Origin: Lingula anatina
Taxonomy: Eukaryota; Brachiopoda; Lingulata; Lingulida; Lingulidae
DNA: 64,000 nucleotides
Reading direction: 5' to 3'
Assembly: GCF_001039355.2 (NCBI RefSeq)
Contig: NW_019775438.1
Coordinates: 222,933 to 286,932, forward strand
Positions 47,710 through 60,900 of the stretch are shown piece after piece; positions within the stretch are counted from its first letter, which is position 1, and every line of letters begins with the position of its first letter. A model generated the notes under the pieces. It made no database searches and was not told where the DNA came from. It saw only the letters and a list, made by a program, of their open reading frames with translations. The position numbers and the translations under genes are program-made.

Positions 47710-47780
47710 CCGCCCGGATGGTCGTGTGGTGTCAGTGTCCAGAGAGGAAGGACGTGGGTTGGATGCCGTCCCATCCCACG
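47710..47780 (+). mobile_element. tRNA-derived SINE head
   Basis: CCCGGATGGTCGTGTGGT resembles a pol III A box, and GTGGGTTGGATGCC about 35 bases later a B box (canonical GGTTCGANTCC with one change). The spacing and the GTCC-AGAG-GGA-CGTGGGTT context match Ser/Leu-tRNA-like heads of invertebrate SINEs. It cannot fold as a proper tRNA. A G/C-rich stretch follows. Confidence 0.55.
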
Positions 47781-48658
47781 CATTGGGGATTTGGGCGAGG
47801 GGGGAGGGTCCTCCCCCCCCCTCCTTCGGTTTCTGAAAAGATCACACTAATATTCCTCTCTTGAAATTAGAAAATTGACTAGCTGAGTCATAGTTATAAA
47901 CTATTCTTAGCTGAAACGGCAAGTGTATGCTATAGTGTAGTAGTTTGTTTCAAGTTTTCTATAAAGCTCGGGTTGCTTTTAGCGTGCGTCAGAAGGCTTG
48001 CTTAATGTAGACTTCCATCGGGGATTTCAGAAGTTCAGTATCTGTGTCTTATGTCATATATCCCTTTCCTTTGCTAAGAAAATTGCAAATGACAACCGAC
48101 AAAATCGATAAAAAACTAATATGAAACGACAAAAAATCGACTAACTGGTGATCGTTCTTGAATAATGATATATATATATATTTTTTTTTTTTATTTTCAC
48201 ACAATGTAATTACAACACTTCTATGATGGCTGAAAAGAGATACTAGAACAAAAGCTTAACGTTCTTGAATAATATATTTTCACACGTTCTTGGATAAATA
48301 TCATGAGATGCGGAAATAACAACATAAATAATTAGTCTAAACGCGGTTTTAAATTATACGGGTACGACTTTTGGTTTGGCCTAGATCTACGTATTATAAA
48401 TACAGTGTGCTCTGCAATGTAACTCTTCTTGTAACGTCATCGTCTATGTCGAAGAAATCATGTTTTTAGCTTAAAATAATGAACCATGCCTAACTCGCAC
48501 CTCCACACAACAGGGACAATTTTCCGGGCCCAAAGTGTCCAAGTTGCGTGACGTACATTGATTTTTTATGTTCCAAAACGCAGATAGAGTTTTAACAATT
48601 AATCATCTTGAATAAATACATATCTTAATTAAAAGCACAAATGATCACACTTGAAGTT

Positions 48659-48660
<2 letters not shown>

Positions 48661-48739
<79 letters not shown>
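48661..48739 (+). repeat. (AC)n(AT)n compound microsatellite
   Basis: Eight AC then about 31 AT units between makorin and the 3' end of the RTK-like gene. Confidence 0.95.
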
Positions 48740-48744
<5 letters not shown>

Positions 48745-49269
48745 TTTGCATTAAAACTTTGTGCTGGATAGAGGTGTTTCAGGTGTGATCGTCTAACAGG
48801 CATGTCTATCCAGTTTTAAAACGAGTAATTAAGTGATACACTTCTACAATATTAATTGTGTTAAAATACGTGTAGCTCAGTTGTTTAGTTTTCATTCTTA
48901 ATTCAATACCACCCTAAATGCATGTGTATCAATAACAGAAATGGGCGCCTAAAGCTTATGCACAGATAATAAAACCGAAAATGTGGCGTAAAACAAGCCT
49001 CACACCAAACTAAGAACATAATCTGTAACAAAGATGATAATAAAATTGAAAATAATAACGATAAATCATTTATGGGACATTCCAGTAAAAAAAAAACTCA
49101 ATGCACCTTTCATGATATCTAAAATAATTTAAAAAAAAACACTGGCAATAAGGTGTTAGTCCGGGGTGAATTAATCTCGATTAGTTTGTTCATGGAGTAT
49201 TTTGGTATTCTATAGTTTTTTGGTCTTCAGAATGTAGCCGGCTTAGGTATAAAGAGTCCTTATTTCAGA

Positions 49270-51936
49270 TTAATTATCTATTCTGTAGTACATTCCGTGG
49301 TCATCGGGAGATGGGTGGAAGTAACTGTACAGCTTGTCTTTGATCTGTGGGAACGTCGGTCGCGCGCTGGGGTCATTGTACAGGCATTTCAAGATCATGT
49401 CGTTGTAGCTGTAAGAACAAGACGATTCAAAGAATCATGGCATAAGTATTACATAGAGATACATACAAATGATGCAGACACACCAACGCCCACACGCACA
49501 AATAACTGCACACGTACGAGGGTCCGCCTGCACACACACATTTTAAAAACACGTTCACTAACGCTTGTACGCATAAAGACATGCACGTGCACGTATTCGG
49601 GTGGTGCATATACACACATGTACTCATTATATTAAAAAAAACAGCATTATCAGCTTTCAAAGTCTAACCATACAGTCAACATAAAACATTTTCTTAGTTT
49701 TAACTGTTATTGTTATTGTTATGTCATAATGCCATTTTACAACTAAAAACGCCCTACTTACATCGCCTCCGGGCACTCTGTGGGTCGCTCTGGACGAACT
49801 CCACTCTCCAGCATGCCGATCAGCTTACCCTTGTTTCCAGTTGTGTATGGGAGATCACCTATAACAATCAGGAACATTAGCTGCATTCAGAACAGTGGAC
49901 TAACTTGTCTGCAGGCCAAATACGGCGATCCACTAAAAAACTTGCCGTCTAATCCGCTACTATAGACACTGAATAGATTCCCCGTGGGGAAATATACAAG
50001 TGGGTCGGCCATATTTCATCCTCGGACTAATTAGTCCACTGTTCTAAATGCGGCCATACAGGTAAAAGAAGTTGTCAAAATAGGGCACAAAGAAGAGAAG
50101 ACAGTATGTCCGTCCAGGGTTGTGTTAGTGCAGAATGCTTGTCTTCGATTGTGTTTGGATTGTATTTGCCAGGTATAAATATTACGATATGTATACTAAC
50201 CCAGGCTGTATATTTCCCATAGCGTGATACCGTACGCCCAGACATCCGACGCTGCTGTAAAATTCAACTCAGGATCCTGCAGAACTTCCAATGCCATCCA
50301 TTTTGTTGGCAGACGACTCTGGAGATACCCACAGAAAACGTGTGTCAATTTGCAAGTTCAGAAAAAAAATCAAATAGATTATATTATTGTCTCTTATATA
50401 GTGCTGATAAAAAGGTAAAGTCATGAATGATGGGTAAAATAAATTTAGTCTCTCTAAAACAATTAATTGCTTTACCAAATTGTAGATTGTGATATTGTAC
50501 TTTATGTATATGTGGCAGTAAATGTCATTCAGTGTTCTTGACATGCAAAAGTGATACTGCATTAAATAAGATATCAAAATGGCACAATAAGTTAGAGATT
50601 GTTCTTATTAAATATTAAACAGTTTAATCTGACGTTTTCATCTCAACACAAAATTTACAAAATACTTTTAGCAGGAGACACGCATTACCTTGTCCTTTGC
50701 AGCATCTCTTCCCTCAGGACCAAATCCCGCAACTTTGGCAACCATTCTTCCATTAAGGAGGACATTCTTTGACATCAACTTCTTGTGAATGATCTAAAAA
50801 AATGAATGAAATGTTAAATTAAGATTTACCTCATACCCAAAATACTCTTCTGTTTTATCCTTTTGTGGTCTAAAATCCATACTTCGACATAAAAGAGAAA
50901 ACAAAGATTAATTTGATCATATGAAAATTTATTGGTAATAGCAGCCTTATTAAAAACCAAAAAGGGTCGGGTGTGTTTCAATAGCCAGATGGCAGCACGA
51001 ACGCAAGTGTGATTGCCATTCAGCTTTCAAGATGTTCCATTCCTGATGCTCAGAGATTCAAACCACTGCAAAACACCGTAATTATCAAGATTCTTACGTT
51101 TTAAAAGTTTTCAACTTTCAGTCTAAAAATTGCACCCTGAGCAGGTCCTGGAATAAGACTGATCTTTGTCACGAAGTCGACATAAAATGTGTGACATAAT
51201 TATTTACCATGTTATTACTCAGATGTTCCATCCCTGATGCTATTTGTGCACCATACTCTGTCATACGATCAGCTGTGTCGGCGCTCAGTTCACCTCCCCT
51301 GGCCTTCTGTGCCAGCAACCAGTCACGAAGGGTGCCATTTTTGCAATACTCCAAGACCATGTATGGACCTAAAACGAGAATTTTTCACCATTTCACTGCA
51401 TCATACACACGTAGCGGCCAATTATATAGATTCACGGCAACACTATTTGAAACTGTATGAATTGATATATATATTTTGTCCAACTTTTAGGTTTCTTTCC
51501 AAGTTTTTTTTTCAACAGAACTTCGCTGCTTTTTGTCTTTGGTTATTTTTTCTATTCCCAATCATATTCAATTTCATTAAGTATTACCTGTATGTATGTC
51601 ATCCGTCACTTTACCAAGCATGATCAGGACGTTCTCATGGCGGGGAACATTTCCCATGAATTCCAATTTCTCCAACATCAGTCTTCTGTCAGCGGTGTTT
51701 TTAGGGTCTGTAGAAAATATTATTTCGTGTATTTATATGAATAAATCACGTCTCATTCTGTATAAAATACTGAATTTCAAACTCTGATAAACAAGATTTA
51801 AAGAGATTTGAAAATACTTTTTTGCTCCTTTTAAATGTATTTGTCACTCACATATGTTGCAAAATGCTCAATTCAATCTCGGGCAAGTTATGCCCAAAAG
51901 AATACAATGCGTAAACACTTTTTTTAATCTGCTGAA

Positions 51937-51968
<32 letters not shown>

Positions 51969-54900
51969 CGTGTGTTTGTGTGTGAGTGCATGCATACACG
52001 CACGTGTGCGTGCGTGCCTAGTAAAGCAATGAGTTATGAAGCAACTCGCCGTCAATTTCTACCTTTCAGCATTTTGGCGATGACGTCCACAGCCTGCTGA
52101 CGGGCCGGAGTCCACTCAGCAGTCCTGATGACCGCAAAGTGACCATTACACAGGACACTGCCAATGGTCACGTCACTGCTGGGGATGTCAACGTTCTGAC
52201 CATATGCCGAATTATCATAATATATGCCTGGGTCATCTGTCTCATCAACATTATAGTCGTTGAACTGAGACGGAAAAAATACATGTACACGGTTAAATTG
52301 TTGAGCGAATTTGATAATCGTCCATACCTTGATATTAGAATAAAACATTTCTCTTTGGTATTCTACCACCATAAGCAAACAAAATAATATAATTAAAATG
52401 TGGTGTCTTTTGTTTTATCATATACCCTTTATTTACCGTAAAACACAGGTTGAATCAGTAAAGTTACTGAGAAATGTGAAGAAACTCACTACGCAATATT
52501 TTCAAGACGACTCCATGCATTTGTAGGTCAAAGAAAACCTACAAACCTGAGAACCACTTATTTGTTTTTATGTAGAACATATCATTCTTAAGTAATTCAA
52601 AATAAAAATCATTCAATAGGACCTCTTACAAGGACCACTCACGTTAATATGTTGGCGGTCTCTCGATTCCGTGTTTCTTCGCCAGAATCTAAGTCTCTCG
52701 TCCTTCCACAACCAGGGGTGCCCTTGGCGACGCCGTATTACTGCCACCACAAGCACAATGATAAATATCGCCGCAAACACGATGAAGAAAATGGGCACTA
52801 GAAAGTAAAAATCCAACTTTTAAATTTGCATATGAACTTTCGATTGGGCAATGAAAATTATAATCACACTACCGTTTCACTTAGAATGTTTTCACTTAAT
52901 TTAGAAACTAAACGTGTTTTCTACGTATGGAACAAGTTTTTCTTCCCACATGACCTCCCCCCCCTCACCCCCTCCTGCAAATTACGATAACATAAGCTGA
53001 TGATTGGTGAATAATATAATCAAAGTTCATTTACTGATGGTTCCGAATGTCCTGCGCCATTGGTGGAAATAAACGTCTGGTCCCTTTAGAATCTGTTTTT
53101 GCTATCTTTACATAACAGACAATGAAAAACCCATTTCACCAAGTCATTCTCTATTTTTTAAATGTTTTTCTTATATTTACTGCATATACATTATAAAAGA
53201 GCGGTAACTTTTTCAAGACCGTGGCTTACATGCAGCTAATCCACGCTTATCCTCCTCCTCTGACTCCTGAGGTTGAGTACCAAGAATGGCGGCTACCTTG
53301 GGACTGTCCAAATCAACATCTGAAGTGCACAAATGATCAGAAAGATATTTACAAAAACAGCAGCAATGGCATTGGTTTAATTGTTTAGATGACAAAGTAC
53401 AAAACGCCCAAAGTCAAAAATGATTAACCAAAGGTTTCTGAGGGTTTAACTCGACTACTAATATGTCTTATTCAAAATTAAAATAGAAATAAATGCATAT
53501 TTTCAAGCGATACGTCACGTATAGTATAGGATTAAGACCAAAGCGCTGTCGCCGGGTTGCTCTTATGTTTTTGACCTGCAAGACTTCGCATTTATATAAT
53601 ACAGGTTACATGTACGGCAATAAAATAGGAACGTCTTTGACAACTATAACGAATTAAACTGGGGTCAGCTTTTAGGTGGGTCCCAGGTTAAAAAAAAGTA
53701 AGATTTACCTCTCCTCAGTGTTAAGCTGTTCCCGGCCTTGTCAAAAACGTTGAGGACAACGGTATAAGCAGCAGTCGGACTTGTAACGATGTACGTTGGA
53801 TAAGCATCCCCCTCAACCCAGGAGCCGTTAGATTGGGGCGTCATCTAAACCAATGTCTCTAGTGCCAGGATAGTTGTATATATTGTATTGGAAGTAATCT
53901 ATGCCGGCTAGAGAATCTCTCCAATTGTCTCCCCACGTTAATGTCAGGATGATGTCTTTCTATTAATATTGAAAAGAGACAAGTAATAACTTGACCTAAG
54001 GGTCATTGATTTAAATCGTTTTGAATTCATGAACTAGGTTTCTATGCTTGAAATATTTCCGGTCATTACGAATTATTCAAAAATTCTTTAGGAGGCGTCT
54101 TGCTGCAACAAAATTTGTAGCGAGTGATTATGATTATAGAATTAGAAAATCAGATGACTCATAACTCATCCGTTCATCATTTGCAGACCCCCCCCCCCCT
54201 TTCAAATATTCCTGGACCCGCCCCTGGTTGTGGGGATACGAACTATTATGTTCTTCAAAAGGGGATCAAATCTCATTCTTCCAGACTTGTAATGTATTTT
54301 GAAAGAAAAACATCTTTTGGAAAAAAAAACTTGAAAAATCGAATCTCAATGAGGAATTGAGTTCTGCGCCCTTTTTTGGAGCTAAGATGATATAAAAAAC
54401 CTGAAGATAATTCATGGTAAGAGATAATAAGACTTTAATTATAAGTCCTTTGTAACTGTTGCTTTTTTTATGTCCATTTTTTGCTTCAAATAATTTATAA
54501 ACGAAATTATGGATTTATATTTTGATATGGGCCCCTGTATTAATTTTGTTTATTAAATAAATGAATAAATAGTTATGATATTAACGAAACGTATGCTTTG
54601 AAATATTTGCCTAAAAGACCACAAGGTGTAGAATGAACAAATACCTTGCCATCGGTACTAATCTGAGATACTTTCACTTTCATTTCTTCATCGTCACATT
54701 TCCTTGCACCAGCAGAGCAGGAGAAATACGGAGCCTCGGTATCATAACGGATGTTAATCTGGCGCTGAACCGTTTTACCCTGAAACTCGACTCTGGTTCC
54801 AGACACAATTTTGTAACCTCCATTTTTAACTTCCAGGGTTATTTTCAAACTGAAAATAGAAGAGCGATAATTTTTTTTTGCTTTAAGGGACTATTTTTTA

Positions 54901-57900
54901 ACCAAAATAAATAGCGCTGAGCGTTAAATGGCACAGTCATGACCGTTTTTTTTAACTTACGTGTACATATACCATTATAAACATTTTGTTCAAAACACAT
55001 TTTTCAATTAAAGGTCAACGATATTGCACATCAAAACGTGTAATAGCATTAAAATAACGAAGACGGGACCAAAATCCGTTTCATGAAGTTTTTCGCGCCA
55101 ATATTAGGCCTACTCGCCCCATTTTGCAAATGAGCGGCGTTTGCAAGACCTCCAGAAAATTGGGAAGCTTTCGATAATAAAATGAACCCTTTCATTACAC
55201 AATAAATCATAATTGCAGTGCACTTGAATTACCGTATTTGATATATGGAATAAGAAGACTCACTTGCTGTTGTGCATTCTGGGGCTGGCCAGAGTGTGTG
55301 TTTTATTACAGGTTGAGCTTGAATTAACTGGACAGGAAAAACTTGCCTCCTTCTGCACAGTTCCTTCTGAAATGACGTAAGGGTAAAACGTTGTGCAGGT
55401 ATGAGATATATAGTTGATTGACAAATACAATGCAACACAACACTTAATTGCGGTATATGATGTTATCGCTCATATAAAGGCAATGTCTCGCTTGTGACAT
55501 AAAACTCACTTTCAATCCTAACACAGATCTTAGGTCACTCATTACGTCACTTGCCTGTCATATTCGTCAACATACCGTGCACAAATATTGAAGCTAAAAT
55601 TTGCGATACAAATCGAACTAACCGCTGGAAACCACCTCTATGTCAGCTTTATTCAAAACCAGCCCTACGTTGAAGTCAGACACAGACGACGGCCTTGATG
55701 GTAAATCTCCCATCATTTCGTACTCAGCTTGCCACGACAGCATTAGGTCTGTCAAGTTGATTTTATTGGTGTATACATTGACAAGGTTTGAAGTCTCCGT
55801 AGTGTTGCTATAGTTAAAGGGTCGCTTGTTTATTCCACTCAGTGAAATCCGCACTGTCTTAATTTGAGGCTCCTGGATTTTTCCACTGACTGAATTGAAA
55901 ATTAAATAAATGTATAGATAAAGAGAGAGAAACTAAGTTTGTTATTTTGTTTTTTAGTCCCTCTTATAAAACTACAACAGGAGATCGAAACCCCCTTGAC
56001 AAAGAATCGATACGTCACTACGTGATGTCTCCTAGGTAGAAACCACGCTTTAAATGATCTACATGTAGGCCTACATTTAAAATATCTAAATTAAATTGAT
56101 AGATAGGTGAAATATTATCAAACTGAAAAACAAAAACAATTCCTAAAATTACGTACTTGTATTACAATTCTCGCCACTAAATCCAGCAGTGCACACACAA
56201 CGACCAGTGTCGGGGACACAGAATCCCGGAAAGCAATCTTTTCCGACACACAAATCTTGACATTTATGAAATAAAACAAAGGATATGACATTTGATCTAA
56301 TAACATAGTTATGTTTGTTATATGTGAAAAATATATTCCGATTTCTTTTTTTTTAATCAACGTCACTTATTTAAAGTAAGTTCGCCTTTCTTTCGTGCAT
56401 TTCATCAGGAGAAAAAGAAAAAGAAAAGACGGTAAACATAGCACGCTGAATAAAAAAAAATTAATTTTAATGTTTTAAAAAACAGATATGGTTTTGTTTG
56501 TACTTACTTGGGCTCACAGTGGGGAGGTGGTCTCCAACATTTATCTCTGAAAAGGAGAACAAGCTTGCGTAAATGTCTATGTGATAGGAATATAGACCCT
56601 GCGATTGTCTAAGCAACACACCCAAACACAATTGAACAATGTTATCCTATTACCTACCCATTTTTATTATTCTATCACCTACCCGTTTAACACAATGCAA
56701 ACTGCTCGAAAATTTCTGACAGGATCTAAAACTCAGGATACCTTTGGTTTACAAAGGCACGTTCACAACTGGACCAATTTAGACGAAATATTGACTTAAG
56801 TACGTCAATGAGAAAATTGTGTCAAAGTGTCACAAGATTGGAAATTCAAACCATGTGGAGTCACTTAATCTACATCGAGTCTAAGTCTACGTTAAGTCTA
56901 AGATGTGAAATATTATCAAAATAAAAAAAAACACAGTTCATAAAATTACAACAAAGTCTGCTTTTTGAGAGAGCACCTACCCTTGATTACAATCGCCTCA
57001 TTCCCAGCCCTATCTGAAACTTTCAAGACCACGGACCATAATCCGCTATTCACATACTGTTTTATCCATGGATCCCCGTGTTTCCATTGTCCAGACACCA
57101 CGGCAGAACCATCTTGAGTGTTGCCACGATATATCGTGTAATTGTAATTGGCAATTCCGGATAGGGCGTCAACCCAGTTTGCCCACTGGATCTCTAACTG
57201 AACCTATAAAATAGAGCTACTCAGTATGTTCTATAGAGATAGTAGTAGCAGCAGGTCCAGTTTGTAGTCTCATTCGCGCACCCTTCAAACTTAAACTTTA
57301 TTTAGAGAGAACAGCAAAGGAGGGATACTAGCACTTTGATTTCATCTGTTATAAACATTAGGTGAAGCAACTAGCTCAATTAAGTAAAACACGTCCACGT
57401 TAATTTTGAGATGAAAAATAACGCTGTTTCACCACAATGACATGCGCGTTTTTCAAACACATGTCGTTATCGGGTACTTTTATCTGAGAGGTTTAGTGGG
57501 TTTTTTTTTTTTTTTTTTTTGACTGACTTGGGGAAGTGCACGTAAGAATAGATCAATTCTGCCAGCTCCATAACTTCTATTCTGAACACAGCCTCAACGA
57601 ATTTTCAAGATGATTTCTCGTTCAACTCTGATTTGTACTGTATAAAATCGAAATGAATATAAGGATTTTTTTTTTCGCAAATAATTTGCGTTCTTTTCCT
57701 ATCAGTTGTATTAAAAAAATGACCGAATATTACCATTTGTAAACGTGTCCTAATAATTAAAAGCTTATAAACAAGAAAGGATATGGAAATTACTATTATG
57801 GATAGAAAACGTCGGATGATATAAGCTTACCTGGCCATTCATTTTTGCAACAGTCAACATCAAGGTAGAGTTAGTCTCTGAACATAGGCCAATGTCACGG

Positions 57901-60900
57901 CACAAATGTTTCGGCTCTTGATAGTCAAAGAAAAAAGTCAGTTTTCTGGTTGCCGAGCGTCCAGTGAAGTACCTTTTTGTTACTCTGTTAGGGGTGACAT
58001 CCTTGTTGACCACTTCTTTGTAACCACCATTGACAGTTGACATGTCGACTTCCAATCTAAAAGTTGCAAAACAGCACATTTTGTTGATGTAAAAAAATTC
58101 CATCGCCTGGTTGTAACATCTCATTAATATACCCTCCCCCCTTCCCCTCCCCCCCCCCAAAGGAAAAAAAAAGAGAGAGAGAGAAAAGAAAGAAAAAGAA
58201 AAAAGTTCAATATAATACAATGTTATTTCTTATAACACTATATCACGGTTTTGACTGTCATACATGACATTTTGACATAGTGACTATTGGCCCTTAATCG
58301 CACTGTTATACAATCAGACTCCTACCTGTCACCGTGCCTCACCGCGTGCGTGAAGCTATGCTCAACGCTACAGTCGGATACACCTTGGTTCGGGTTGTCA
58401 CGACTGTCACCGTTGTTACACACGATATACCGTGAGAAAACCGGCGTCGCATCTAAAACAGAATCAATACAGTATGCTTTATAACAGTTCTCTTTAAGGC
58501 TTATTATGTTTTTTTTATACACTCATCCTATAAATGTAGATCTACGCACAAATTTTTTTTCAGAACAAATTGAGATATTCACACACACGTATATAAACTT
58601 TTCAGATCAGTTTTTAAATTTTGTTTGGGTCATCTCTATTATTAGTTTACGAGTGTAGTTTTGAATTGGGCTGTTCTCTTTGATAACTAATATCATCTTG
58701 CTGTTATAATATAATATAATATAATATAATATAATATAATATAATATAATATAATATAATATCTCCACCATTCTTAATTAATTAATCAATTAATTAATTA
58801 ATTAATTTATGGAGCACCACCAAAATCTAACAGATTTTAAGTCCATTTTTCACCTATCCTAAGAACTTTATAATAATCCGCCCATGAATTCTTAAGATAT
58901 TTTATTAACTACCGATCCTACACAGCGAAAACATAACCCCCTGGGGGAGGTGATTTATGTAATGTTTCTCAATTTTTAAATACGCTTTTTGATATTAAAA
59001 TAATTTTCATAGGCACAGTGGTAGCTTTCGTTGAAAAAAAGGCACCCTTTGCCGTAAAAAGAAAAAGTCACGGGGAAAATTTTGTCAGTGCTTTTTGGTA
59101 GTCTTTTTTTGAAAGGGGTCGGAAAATCAATAATCATTATCAAAATATTTTGAAAGAGGGCAATGAATTGGAAACTCATTCAAAAGAAATAAAAAGATAT
59201 TGACAAAAAATCTTTGGAGAAAAACATATGGTTGCATTGCCACTGTTTGCAAAATCATTGTATAACAACGGCGCTTCCTGCTGGTTTTAAAATAAAGATC
59301 AACTTCTGCCCCACTGGATAAGAATGTTTTTTTCAAGGCCAAATACACTGCGTTGTTTGTGTTATTATGACACCGTTAACCTTACCCCTTCGTTTCAGTC
59401 TAAGCCACACGTTCCCACTCACGACCCCGAGTACCATACTGCGAATGTAAGACGGCTCAGGCGGCGGCGAAGAAAACCTGTACGCACTCGCCCATTTCAC
59501 TTTCACGTGGTTCCAATCTTGTTGTTTGACGAAGACAGTGGTTGCAATTCGGCAGCGGCCAGTGGCCTCTAGGTGATCCTGGCTATCAATACGGTCGCTA
59601 AGAGTGGCCTCACAAGATGTGAACCCCGGAGTCTGCACGTTTGTGATCACTAAACCAGGAAAAATGGGAATGTTTTTGGCAAGGCTTAACCATTTCAAAG
59701 ATTTGTTAAAGATAAACTTATAATTAGTGAAGCTGTCACAAAAATGGGAAATTAAAAGCGTTGTTCAATAGACCCTATAGAGGAAGAACTTGATAAACAG
59801 CATTCTAATTTCTATGAAATTCCCTGTATTCACCTTATATATGCATCCCTAAGAGAGAGAGAGAGGGAGAGGGGTGGGGGGTTTGATTTCAGACTTACTT
59901 GTTGCACAATGCGGCCCGCCGAATCCGGTGACACACCTGCAATTGTTGCCGGTGACACATGTTCCGGGATAACAAGGATTCTGCCAAGAGCACTGACCTA
60001 TAATGCCCATAATTTATTTAGCTATACGTGTTACGGAGCTGCTTTTCTCTTCTGGTCAAAATAATACACTAGTAATATAGTGATATAATTTGGAAGATAA
60101 ATTGAAATCATAAACATGCTCCACACAAGGTCGGAGGTTTAGGGGGATTCGATGCGATATAAACGTCTACAATCGGGAAATAGATGTTTTCCCCGTTTCT
60201 TTTATATTGAAAACTTTTTTGATAAAAGTGCAATAAAGATTACCACTGGAAGCGAAAACTCACTGTTCTGACAGTAAGAGCCATAGTGTGTAGTAGGGCA
60301 TCTACAAGTATTGGGTGCTACACAAGTTCCACCATTTCGGCAACTGACACTGCAAACAGCTGAAAAGTACATGTATAATTTATCTATACTGCACACTATT
60401 TAGTCATGATCATTCCCATTACACTTAAAGATACAGTAGATTCATTATTGGGGCGAGAAACACCATTGTAGAAAGTTTTTCTTTTCAAGCCCGGAGTTTA
60501 GTCTATACTTTCTATTCGTGTTATATTAAAACAATGTACACGTCTTCTACTGTTTTATTTTTAAAATGTTCAAGCTATGACATCAACTGTACAAGGTACA
60601 TGCCCAAATAATTTGATCAACAAATCGAGTATGAGGAGGGGGACTTAGATTTATTTAAAAACAGCTGTCCTATTTTCTCCCTTTTTTTCCTTGTTGAACC
60701 GTGTACCCGGTAGACATATACATGTACATGCACTTACGGATAATACAGGCATTTGACGAGTCAGAGGTCCAACCAGTGCAGCACCTTTGACGATATTCTG
60801 TGTGTGTGGTTGTATAATAAGTTGTTCTCCCACACCTAGAAAACAGACCGACCCAGAAAAAAAGAATATTGCTTTAACTCTCAATGTACTGTACTGTACC

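Larger units (their letters stand above)
47582..49269. other. Intergenic region between convergent makorin and RTK-like genes
   Basis: Contains a SINE head, a G/C-rich palindromic stretch near 47.8 kb and a compound microsatellite. No gene seen. Confidence 0.65.

Noticed and set aside
47710-47780. A functional tRNA gene
   Set aside because: B box is altered and no acceptor-stem pairing is visible; a SINE head fits better.
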